Assembly: GCA_016584495.1 (NCBI GenBank)
Contig: WAID01000011.1
Coordinates: forward strand, 310,001-374,000
Length of the DNA stretch: 64,000 bases
Source: Celoporthe dispersa
Taxonomy: Eukaryota > Ascomycota > Sordariomycetes > Diaporthales > Cryphonectriaceae
Reading direction: 5' to 3'
The notes beneath the pieces were generated by a model. That model made no database searches. It was given only the letters and a program-made list of their open reading frames with translations, and had not been told where the DNA came from. Both the position numbers and the translations under genes were made by a program. The number at the start of each line of letters is the position of its first letter. The stretch's first letter is position 1. Below, piece by piece: positions 33,893 through 44,069 of the stretch.

Positions 33893-34777
33893 CTATTCGC
33901 CTACCAGAGTCGGACTTGGTGACGGGCGGCGAGAGCCGTGACCACTTTGCGGATCTTCTGGGGTATAATGCGGGCCCCGTGACGGCTCTTCTCCGACGGG
34001 TGGCCCATTTGCTTCAAGGATGTGATTCAGTTTGTCGAAGACACGATATGCTCGTTGCTTCAGGTCGTTTGCGGCGCGGCCTTCGCAGGGCATGTCACCG
34101 ATGAGCTCTTCAATGTCATCAAGGCTGTCCTTCACCGCCTGTATGGGACAAATGTGAGGTTCTGGGGTGGTTTCGCTTTCGTAGTTGCCGGCACGATCGC
34201 GGGATCGCCTGGGCATCGGACATAATCACAATATCAGTTTAGTCTTGCTCCCTTGGCGACAGCTCCGAACGAGCACTCACATGTACGAGTTCAACATATG
34301 GATGCAATCCTGCCAAATTACGGACCATATCGTCACGACCTCTACCTGCTTTTCAACCAAGCTCCTGTCCTCGAATCCCGGTTCTGCCTCCAACTCCGGA
34401 GCATCATCTTGAAGCCAATCCTTCAAAATCTTGATCCGCCCGCCGGCTGGGAGCAGACGGTCCATGATGTCCTCCCTTAGCTGGATCGGGACTGTCTGAC
34501 CGCTCATGATAACATCCTCAATGAGGGTGGCGAACTGGGTGGCATTCTCCCTGAGCGGCTCCAAGGCTTCTTCCAGCGCTTTATACAGCACCCTCATCCC
34601 CGGGGACGGCCGTGGTCCAACACGCCTTGCCTTGACCCATCCGCGTAAATAACTGATGCGCGTTCTGTATGTGTTCACATCGGAGAGAAGCCAGGTCACG
34701 GTCCGGCGATCCACTGAGTGCAGAGGCTGTCCAGCCCGGGAAGATGCGGGCGGGGAGACGAGGGGCCTTTGAGACAT
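33893..34777 (-). CDS. Hypothetical protein, two exons
   Basis: Not recognised. Exon 1 is 34777-34281 and exon 2 is 34208-33893. The intron is 72 nt with a GTGAGT donor and CCCAG acceptor, and phase fits exactly (AT|G codon). 270 aa. The N-terminal 30 residues are Ser/Pro-rich. Residues 30-160 look helical (TVTWLLSDVNTYRTRISYL and LYKALEEALEPLRENATQF are amphipathic). A second helical block (AVKDSLDDIEELIGD) lies in exon 2, and the tail is disordered. No signal peptide or membrane segment. The start is the first ATG after an open but non-protein-like extension. The spliced frame and helix periodicity support a real gene; function is unknown. Confidence 0.5.
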
Positions 34778-36960
34778 TGCTTGTGGGAAGGCAACAGTGA
34801 GATTCTGTAAAGGAAAAGGGAAGAGTATGCTTAGAGTGGAGTATTTGAGGCTCGCTGCGGTTGAGATCCAGGTCTGTGGGGCTGTTGAGGGCAAGCTGGA
34901 GAGTCGTGACGCCGCGAGATTAAATACTAAATCGATCTGGTGTTTTGCGGCTACCAGGCATTTTGAGAAGACACTGTCGATGTTGAACAGCAGGTGATTT
35001 AAGTCCACAAAATATCCAGAACTGTCAATGTCACATGAAACGTGAACAGGGCGTGAAGACGAAGCGCGCATCATGCAAACATCTGCCCGTATCACCGTCC
35101 TCCGCCCTTCCCCTACCTGCAAAAACCGAACCGCTTTTCCGATTCGACACGGTAATTGGGGATAGGTTGCACATGCAAGCAGCACAAGAGCAACGCAATA
35201 GTGGAGTGCACCTGTCCGGAGCAACGCGGCAATTGGATCATAATCTATTTGTTTGGTAGGGCATCCAGCCACGTGGTCAGTGTCAGACGTGTCTACAGCG
35301 CATCGAACGTCAACTCGTTTCACATATCACGTACCAGAGCACCATTGATATTATATTTGCCTGTATTAGGATCACAGGGTACTCACCTGCGAGATCCCGT
35401 ACCAGGCAACAGCGTTGGTTTAAGGCCTCGTTCCGAAATCCCGCAGCGTTCTTCCAGTTGCAGTTGACTGTCCTTGCCGCCGAGCAGTAGCACAATGGTT
35501 GATTCATCAATTGAGAAAGTGTACCGTATTGCCATGACTTTTTCAGCACAGCAGCGCCTCTAGTGTCTACGAAATAGTCGCACACGTTTACAAATCGCTT
35601 GGGGGCAGGCTATTTGGAGCAGGTTCATATACAAGAGAATTGCGAGACTATTCATATGACCTACGCCCTGGCGATAGCAATGGCGGGCTACAAAAACAGT
35701 AACATGAACTTTTTGTGCGAGGAACAGTTCAGTCTGCAGGTGTGCATACCTGACAGCCAACTGTCTAGGTGGCCTCCGTCAGCCGTGGGGCAAGGCTGGC
35801 CGATCTTTTGCTCTTCTTCTTTCGGCAGCGCGCTCCTAAGTATAAGACCTCTCACACTTTTCTTCTTGTTCACTTGTGCCTCGTCGTCTTGTGCCTCTCC
35901 TACGCACAAAGCCATGCCTTGGGAATTTGACGGTCAGAACATCTTAAGAGTCAATTGATGTGTTATGATGAAGCGAGTATTTAGCATCTTTCCCCCTGCC
36001 GAGGTCAACTTTATACCGACGACAGGATCTTCACAGCTCATTTACGAGATAAAAAGAGTCGTGCTATCTTTTCAGCCAAGAATATGATCCAGGCTAGCTT
36101 CAAATAAATCACGAGAAGAACGTTCTCTGGAAATGAGTGTCTCGGGCAAAAGAGCAACATTTCCCTTGCTGACTGCTTGAGAGTACGACGCGTCCAAGAC
36201 CTCGCCAAGTCTCCTGCTGACCATAAGACACTTGGCGAAGATCGAAATGATAAACACATCATGGCTGTGTATCGACAAAACCCACCCACCTCTCCAAGCT
36301 TTCTTTGCCTACCGCTATCAGCTGGACAGACAAACTCAGTCCTTAGTCATGATTGGTTGTGGAGACTCCCAAGATAACTCGAATAAGTCATGGTGGCCCC
36401 CCTGAATAAGTTTTGCCGGCACACACACACCTTATCGTGTGTTGCGTGCTTGGGCTGCGTAACGTCTGCCGAACCGTTGAGGGGCATTCCCGGGACCCTT
36501 GTACAGATTCAGCAGCCCAGGCCGAGACAGCAAGCCCTCGTCCGCTAATGAGAAACACGACGAGCTGTTGAGCCCCGCCGTACAAGAGCCAGCTAGCTGA
36601 ATTTGTCGGGCCTTCTTCGCTCAGGGATGGTCGAGTGCCTAGAAATTGTAACTCCATCAATAAATATGTCCTTATACTACGTGGGAGGTCAAGCCAAGCC
36701 AGATCTATCGTTTGTTGTGGAGGTCTTGGCCATAAGCTTCAGAGGATCTGCGGTATTTATCAGGGGCATTGCGTTCCAATAATTTAAAATACTGAAGGGT
36801 TCGATCTTCTCGTCTCTGCACGTCCCTTCCTTCCAGTGAACTGCAAGCCTTGTGTGAAAGTCCCCCCTTGCATCCACCGTCTGGGGTATCGACCCGACAG
36901 CTCTCGACGATCGCTGCGGAACCGTGGCCGGCCAGCATCGCGGTGCTACAGCCTCACAGG
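34778..36960. other. Intergenic, no supported gene
   Basis: About 2.2 kb between divergent genes. The open frame of the preceding gene continues upstream to 35323 but has poor protein character. The remainder shows only short frames. No repeat or RNA gene recognised. Confidence 0.5.
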
Positions 36961-38849
36961 ATGGGAATCTTCAATATTTTGAACAGTGAGGAGAAGCGAG
37001 CCTCTACGCCTGAGGATGCCGTGCACGCAGATTCGGACACCGGAGGTGGGGAGGTCGAGGAAGCCGGCGACGAGCTGCACCGGGGGATGAAGCCAAGACA
37101 ACTGAGTGAGTATCCGCGAGCCGTGAGACTTGAGCTGAGAGAGCGAGTGGCTGACGCGCCCTGACAGATATGGCAAGTAATACAGCAGAGAAGTCACGAA
37201 GAGAAGTGATGGCGCCCTGTACTAACATTCCAGCGTGAGCTAGATGGCCATCGCTGGTGCTATCGGGACCGGTCTGATCATTGGATCAGGAACTGCGCTG
37301 AAGAACGGAGGCCCTGGCTCGATCTTGATCGGGTATCTCCTTATGGGTTTTGTTGTCTACATCGTTATGGTTGCCTTGGGCGAGATGGGCGCATGGCTGC
37401 CACATAAGAAGAGTTTTTCTGGATATGCCTCACGATTTGTTGACCCTGCGCTTGGGTATGTACCGCCATTTACGACATGCTCTTCCCCTGGTGGCTGTAT
37501 TCCCATCCCCCTGCATCCTCTGGAGTGCCGCTGACTATTGGAGACAATAAAGATTCGCAACGGGCTGGAACTACTTCTTCAAGTATGCGATCGTGCTGCC
37601 CAACAACTTGACAGTAACCGGCATTATAATATCGTACTGGCGGCCTGATCTGAACGTCTCGATCTGGATTGTGGTCTTTGGAGCGGTCATTATCGCTCTC
37701 AACGTACGCAAACCCACAACACTGGACTCCTGGTCTATCACCCGTAATTACAGGCAGCTAACAAGAAGGGGAAAACAAAATCACAGCTTGTCCACGTCAG
37801 TTTCTTCGGCGAGGCGGAGTTCTGGATGTCCATGCTCAAAGCCCTCGTCATCTGCATGCTGATCCTCCTCTGCTTCATCATCGCGCTGGGCGGAGGTCCA
37901 GATCACGTCAGGACGGGTTTCTGGTACTGGCACACCCCAGGAGCCTTCAACCAGTACAAGGACATTCCAGGCAGCACTGGCCGCTTCCTCGGTGTCTGGG
38001 CCTCCATCGTCCAGGCCACCTTCGCCTACCTCGGCACCGAGCTCGTCGGTGTTGCCTTCGGGGAGACGCCGAACCCGTCCAAGAATGTGCCGAGGGCTGT
38101 GAAGCAGACCCTCATGCGGATCTGCTTCTTCTACGTCGCCGGAGTCATCAGCCTCGGCATGGCAGTGCCGTACAACGACGAGAGGCTGATCAGCGCCACC
38201 GGGGAGAAGACGAGCGGTGCAGCATCGCCTTTTGTCGTCGCCGCCGAGATCGCCGGCATCAAGAAGCTAGACAGTGCCATCAACGCACTGCTGCTCGTGT
38301 TTACCGTCTCCGCTGCCAACTCAGACATCTATCTGGCCTCGCGAACGCTCTGGGCGCTGGCCAAGGAGAGCCAGGCTCCGGGCATTTTCCACCGCACCAA
38401 TCGGCGTGGTGTGCCTATTGCCGCGGTAGTCTTGTCGTCGCTGTTCATCGCACTCGGCTTCATGAACGTGACGGAGAGCGCAAGCACGGTGTTCGGCTAC
38501 TTCGTCTCACTGGTCACCGTGTTCGGAGCGCTGAACTGGATCTCGATCCTGGTCAGCTACCACTGCATGCTGCAGGGAATGAAGGCGCAGGGGATCCCGA
38601 GGAGCGTGATGCCGTACCGGAATCCCCCTGCTCCCGTGGGGCGCATATATTGCATTTGCCATCACTGTGCTGGTGATTATTTTCAATGGGTTTGCAGCTT
38701 TCATGCCCTTCAAGATCGGGACGTTTATGACGAGCTACATTGGCATCCCGGTGTATCTCATCAATATCCTCTGGTGGAAGGTGTTCAAGAAGACAAAGAG
38801 GGTACGGCCGGAGGAGATGGATCTGCAGACAGGACGGCGGGATTTCTAG
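36961..38849 (+). CDS. Amino-acid permease, APC/YAT family (one apparent frameshift)
   Basis: Plasma-membrane proton symporter for amino acids. Exons: 36961-37105, microexon 37168-37172, 37244-37455, 37553-37703 and 37787-38849; about 524 aa once one extra base is ignored. The family start motif is spliced together as MKPRQLN-M-MAIAGAIGTGLIIGSG: the 5-nt exon supplies the conserved Asn-Met and is followed by a GC-AG intron (GCAAGT donor, TACTAAC branch, TAG acceptor). Helix 3/6 signatures (GEAEFWMSMLKAL, FAYLGTELVGVAFGE) and about twelve membrane spans are present. The frame slips at C5 38624-38628 (four expected), after which the last two helices and the C-terminal tail read cleanly to TAG 38847-38849. 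Specificity (general, GABA, arginine or proline type) cannot be told. Confidence 0.92.
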
Positions 38850-39206
38850 TGGAGGTGCGATACGGAAGAACTTGTTCAGACATGGCATGATTTATTAATG
38901 GTAAATAGACCACTAGAGTCTACCTCCTCGCACAAGTATCTAAAGCACTCAACCCATGACATGAGTATACGGCACGATTCTTATAATATATACTTAAAAC
39001 CAAAAAATTGTCAGCCGGCTTCTTTTAAAAGGCTCTTTATATCAGATGCCGTCGTCTATGGGGTTACAAGTCGCGATAATAAACCTCTTTTAACTGGGAG
39101 ACGACTACTTGGATAACACCAGATAGATGCTCACAAAGCTAGCTTCCAAACCTGGCCTGTCCAGAGCATGGAGAATGTCTTATTTGAAACATGATATATC
39201 CACATC
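38850..39206. other. Short spacer between convergent genes
   Basis: About 360 nt, relatively A/T-rich, with the 3' ends of both flanking genes. No feature seen. Confidence 0.6.
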
Positions 39207-40730
39207 TCAACCGCTGCTGAAGAAATCTACTAGTTCACTGTTCATGCCCTCCGTATCGCCTGTCCTACCCTTTCGCAGGATGGAAAGCGCGTCCTTGACT
39301 GAAACTCTCACCGATTTCACGCCGACGACATCAAGCCCAAGCAACGCCTCCGGCGATATGCCCCAGACATTGCCGTCCCAACGCCGTCTGACCAATAGCA
39401 CCCCCGTCTCCATGATATTCTCCCTGTCGACACATATGAAGAAGGTTGTGTCCAAGGCCTCCGCAAATCGCATTTCCCGACAGAACCATGGAAACCGTCT
39501 GACGGCCTCGTCTAGGTTCTGCACATCGAGGTCAAGCTCTGGTGCATACAGCACCAGCTCTTCACCTGGCTGGCGTCTGTCCGCAGCTGAGTCAAGCATG
39601 CAGGCGCCGAAGCCCCTCTCCTGGCGTCCAGTGCCGTACTGGAACACGGCGAACCTGGGCTGCTTCCGCACGGCTTCGGTTGGCCACGTGGCGTCGCCGT
39701 TGGCGAGGGTAAGGAACCGGGTCTGCAGGCCTTCGTAGCAGGAATAGGGGATGCGTATGGTCGAGCTTGTGTCCATGGACTGCGCCAGCGCCGCACCCAT
39801 GCTGGCGAGCGCATCCTTGGTACGCGACGTGTCCGCTGTGAGGCCGGCCCAGCCCAGATGGGCCATCAGCATGCCGTTCTCGACGGGATTGGCGGTATCG
39901 ATGATCAAGATCATTCTTTGGTAAAGGTATGGGTTCTTGGAGCAACGGAGGGGGTGCAGCGCTACCGCTTGGGCAGTCATATCCTCAGTCGGCGAGGTTA
40001 GAGAGGAAGGGGTCAGAGAGGCTTGTATGCGGCAACAGCGGTCCTCAGCCGGTTTGATGTCGAATGCCGGCTCGAGGCGGGCGACCACCACGTCTGGTGA
40101 AAGAGAGGAGTGGATATAAATTGGTACGTAGTAGCCCAGGGTGTGGTTCTTCTTGGGTGCCGGGGGACCACCGTCGCTGTCGGAGCTTGAGTCCGAGTGA
40201 TCAGATGCTTGGTCGTCGCCGTCGTCCCCAGCATCGTCATCTTCGTCGTCGTCGCCACCTTGAATCTCGTAGCTCTCTCTTGCTTCAGCCCAGTCCGTAT
40301 TGGCCAGCTGCAGATTGACAGTAGTCAGGCCTGCATCCCGTGCCATGATCCGAAAAGAGTCCACGTTGCACTGAAGGTCGTCATCATCTAGGGTGACGAG
40401 TAGAACACCGCTTTTCTTCCAGTCCTTTTCGATAAGCGCGATAAAGTACCTGGGCTCGAATTGCTCGTTCTCGCGTGAAACGAGCTCGAGATGGTAGTCG
40501 AAGACTGTCCGGAGCGGCTGCCCGACGAACCACGCCCGCGGGGGAAGACCAACGCTCTGTCCAGGCTCGGAGCCGTTGGAGGTGGCCTCAATCTCACACT
40601 CCCGCTGGGCCTCTTGGAGCTCAATATCAGATAACTCGATGAGCGTGTAGAGCGCCGTTGGATGCATGGTCATGGGCTCGTTCTGGTATCGAGCCAGAAT
40701 CGGCGCGGTAGAGGGCAGAGACAGATCCAT
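39207..40730 (-). CDS. Hypothetical protein with an internally triplicated module
   Basis: Intronless, 507 aa from ATG 40730 (the frame opens earlier at a non-ATG codon). I do not recognise a named family with confidence. Three segments follow one pattern of hydrophobic strand, charged turn, G-(V/M)-L-(L/M)-(V/A): FIALIEKDWKKSGVLLV (about 96-112), MILIIDTANPVENGMLMA (about 273-290) and FFICVDRENIMETGVLLV (about 430-447). An Asp/Ser-rich acidic linker (about 158-188) separates the first two. No signal peptide or membrane segment, so probably cytosolic or nuclear. Base composition matches neighbouring genes. Confidence 0.75.
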   Translation of the reverse strand: MDLSLPSTAPILARYQNEPMTMHPTALYTLIELSDIELQEAQRECEIEATSNGSEPGQSVGLPPRAWFVGQPLRTVFDYHLELVSRENEQFEPRYFIALIEKDWKKSGVLLVTLDDDDLQCNVDSFRIMARDAGLTTVNLQLANTDWAEARESYEIQGGDDDEDDDAGDDGDDQASDHSDSSSDSDGGPPAPKKNHTLGYYVPIYIHSSLSPDVVVARLEPAFDIKPAEDRCCRIQASLTPSSLTSPTEDMTAQAVALHPLRCSKNPYLYQRMILIIDTANPVENGMLMAHLGWAGLTADTSRTKDALASMGAALAQSMDTSSTIRIPYSCYEGLQTRFLTLANGDATWPTEAVRKQPRFAVFQYGTGRQERGFGACMLDSAADRRQPGEELVLYAPELDLDVQNLDEAVRRFPWFCREMRFAEALDTTFFICVDRENIMETGVLLVRRRWDGNVWGISPEALLGLDVVGVKSVRVSVKDALSILRKGRTGDTEGMNSELVDFFSSG

Positions 40731-42276
40731 GGTAGTAGCTGTTATATCTATGGCTGGTGGTGATGGGTGCCTTTCAGTTCGCGGGTTGACAGAGACAATT
40801 TCGTCTGCTCGGTTTGGTTCCAAGATGGGGAGATGTTTGAGTTTGCTCTGTCCAGGAAGAGGGGAAGGCGAGCTTCTTCAAGAAAGATTGTAAATACCAC
40901 TCTTAGAAGAGTTCGTGGTTGTGTTCAGGGTCTGCTAGAAATGCTGACAGGGGCTCAGACCACCCGTTGCTTCTTTTTGGGCTCGGTTGAGAATGGTTAG
41001 AGTATGCGAGAGCTGCGTTCCGATCTCACAAACTTATATCAGCTGCTGACAGGCGGCAAAGTCTATTTGTGGCGCCCGAAGCTCAAAATGGACCAGTTTC
41101 GGGGGGTACAGGAACCCCTTTGTAGACGATCCGCGCTGATGCCTCATTCGCCCTATATTGGGGGCATTGCACTGGTTAGGCACCGTGTATTTCAAGTGTA
41201 CAATGCACCTATGGAACGGACCAAGGACTGTTCGACTCGTCGGGCGAGGTTCTTGAGAGTACATGTATCTATTCAGAGGGTCAGCATCGCACCAGTGAGC
41301 ATTTCGGTTCTTTCATCATCTCATGCAGGTAATGCCTTATGCAGTATGCTTTACATTTTGTTCTCTGAATAACTTGTTTACCAGCTTTCATCATGAAGTT
41401 TCTAATCTAGCTATGAATAAACTATGGTCAAATATAAGCCCCCTACCTCGGAAATTGCTTGTCGTATAAAGGATTATCATGTATCTGCGCTACCTTCGTA
41501 GCAAGCCCCCAATACTATTAGCTATCCACGGCCCTCGCTCTCTGCTTGAAGGATTTTGTGGCGTGGAATCAGGCGCTGGGCCTGACGTTAGGCACAGAAG
41601 TATTTATTACTCGATTAGTATTGGAAACCCATCTTGTCAGTCCCTGTTATGGGTCTCGACTCAGATCATGACTGGACACTCGACATTTTCCGACCACAAT
41701 CTGACCCTGTGGTACCCAAAAAGCCTCCATGGGTTCAGATACCTGCATGATTTCACCAGCGGATCAACAAGGTGGTGTGATCATCCCGAGCCGCATCTAA
41801 TTAGCTACCCAGGCCTGCTTCATGTAAGTCCATGTCAGAACAGGACCTACTAATTGATATTAATGGCAATGCTGTGGTGCTGTACCATCAGGACTTGTGT
41901 AAGATTGCGAGATCAAAGGACACGCGAATAGCCATGATGGCCGACAGGGAAACGTGAGATCGGGGGCTGTTGATGATGCTGTTTATCTGCATGGCCAAGT
42001 CTGAGACGGCACAGGCCCGGCTTGGAGTAATCCATGGAAAACCACACATGGAATCTTGACCGTGGCTAACCCAACAATGACCTTCTCAGGACGTTGTATT
42101 GTGCCTCGAGTCGAGACAAGGTGTCAGGCCATACAGGTTTGTAAATATAAGAACCGCGATGCCAGCCAGATCAGTTTTCTTCTTCCATTTTCCCCTCAAC
42201 AGTTCAGAGCAGAACTTGAAGAACGAAACACACAGACGAACCTAGACGGCATAATACTGTTCAAATCCATTCGACA
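40731..42276. other. Intergenic between divergent genes
   Basis: About 1.5 kb without a supported gene, A/T-richer than the coding regions. No repeat or RNA gene recognised. Confidence 0.55.
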
Positions 42277-43327
42277 ATGAAAAGTCTGCATATTCTCGCT
42301 GGACTCCTTGGGGCTGCGGCAGCCTCAAATATTCTCACGTTTCAATGTAGTGGCATGGAAGACGTATGCCTTAACATGTGTTGTGGTATGTTTCCATTAT
42401 GAGTTTATCATCCTCGACACATGTCTCTCAGACAATTGGACCTGCGTAAGGTCTCAGCATAAAGAAAAGACAAGAGGCGGCCGGGGTTGCTATGCCTATG
42501 GCTGTTCTCATCCCGATTTCTGAAAAAGCATCGGCTCAGGAAACATTCATAGCTAATGTCGTCTTCTAGCTGCTACCGGCACTCGCAATATCGGTCTAGG
42601 CCTGACTTACGACAAAGCTACGACCCAGACGAAGCGAAACCGGCGCAAGGCTGCAGGCTGCGTAGCCTCGGGCGGTAACCACTGCTCTGTGAAGAAAGGC
42701 CATCCGGCGGGCTATTCTTGCGACGAATATCCATTTGCCTCCACGACGGCAGACTCGGGCAAAACGACGCGCATCAACCGCTGCGTGAATGCCGTGTCGA
42801 ACAACAAGCAAGGGGGCCAGATCAACGGTTTCTACAAAGCCAGCGCACCCAGGGGCTGCGGTGGTGCCGCGTGCTCATTCACCGTGGCTTTCAGCGCTGG
42901 CGGCTGCCCTGCTAATCCGACATGCTCTACCGATTTCACAGGAGTAGCCGGCAGTGCCGATGACTCTGACGCAGGATGCGACGGAACTGACGATTATGAA
43001 GATCCGGAGCCGGCCCAGACTGTAAACGCCGCATCATGCTCAGCCAAGCGCAGGAGGAGCGAGGCTGAGGGAAGACTGCCGGGGCTGAAAAGATATCGGC
43101 TGAGTTCGGGGATGGAGATTGATGTTCCCGGCGGAGCTGAGATTGGACAGAGAACGACTATTGTATTGCCGAGAAACGAAACCCTGTGGGAAGAGCAGGC
43201 CAGCTTCGGAAATCCTGCACTTGTAGGACGAGCTATGGATGACGATGAAGATGATGAAGACGACTACGACTACATGCTGGATAATCTGGACGTGCGGGAG
43301 GAAACTATTGTTGCCGAGGTTTTCTAA
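42277..43327 (+). CDS. Secreted NucA/NucB-type deoxyribonuclease-like protein
   Basis: Exon 1 is 42277-42385 and exon 2 is 42570-43327 (184-nt intron, GTATGT...TTCTAG); 288 aa. A signal peptide is evident (MKSLHILAGLLGAAAA). The core carries the NucA/NucB family signature CDEYPFAST (D88, E89), a Cys-rich setting, and a downstream NNKQGGQINGFY block. Known members are secreted metal-dependent nucleases that degrade extracellular DNA. The C-terminal 110 residues are extra: a basic KRRR site that could be Kex2-processed, then a strongly acidic tail near 265-280. Intron boundaries agree with family continuity (VCLNMCC joined to AATGTRN), though a small extra exon inside the intron is possible. 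Activity is inferred from the motif. Confidence 0.78.
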
Positions 43328-44069
43328 GATTGATTGTTTACTAGTTGAGATGTATAAGCTGTCTGATTTAAACATAGTAGGGTTGCTTTTTGTGCAGGTA
43401 TTTTAGAGAGCATGTTATATTTGGTATGCCTATTTCAAGCCGTGAGAGTGTTCGCATTAGCAGGATACCACCCCTTAGTCCCAATCTGCAGAGTAAAAGG
43501 TCCTAGCCATCTTTCCCAAGTTTTACAAGTCCAGCAATAGTAACGAAAACGAAGAGAAGATAGTATTCGCCGTTCCACACTCTTCAAGTTTTGGTTAGCT
43601 TGGGAACTTCACCACCGGTTAGCGATAAGTCCTCATCAAGAACAACGAAGTTTCCTTGGTTAAAAGCTATGCGTGCGACGTCCTGTATTAGTATGTCTCC
43701 CTCGCGGTCGAGGTTAGCATAGTCTTGTGCTGTGCTGTGTCACTGCGTGATAGATGTGAGAACCAACAAGACGCAGGATACACGGGTATTTTCAGATCTC
43801 AACACAGGAACTGGGCATGATATTTTATCGAAATCAAAGTGTATTAAATTCTCGTGCCCCCCGCAGTATGATAAATCTATTTCCCGTCTATGAGCCATTA
43901 TTTTCGATTCCACCCTAGACCACTTCCCCCAAGACCTCATCAAGTCGTGATAGATTGTTTAAGTTCAGACAATATTTCAATATTCTACAATTTCTGTGTA
44001 TCAATTGTACGTAATATTCATATCAAAGTCGTATAATCCAACTTGGAGCTCTGCGTCAAAACGAGCAAC
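43328..44069. other. Short spacer between convergent genes
   Basis: About 740 nt, A/T-rich, 3' flanks of both neighbours. Nothing else recognised. Confidence 0.6.

Noticed and set aside
34778..35323. Upstream extension of the two-exon orphan to 35323
   Set aside because: Composition becomes random and the frame begins at a non-ATG region; the ATG at 34777 gives a cleaner protein.
28743..38849. Secondary-metabolite cluster around the monooxygenase, P450 and permease
   Set aside because: No polyketide synthase, NRPS, terpene synthase, DMATS or cluster regulator is present; co-location is probably incidental.
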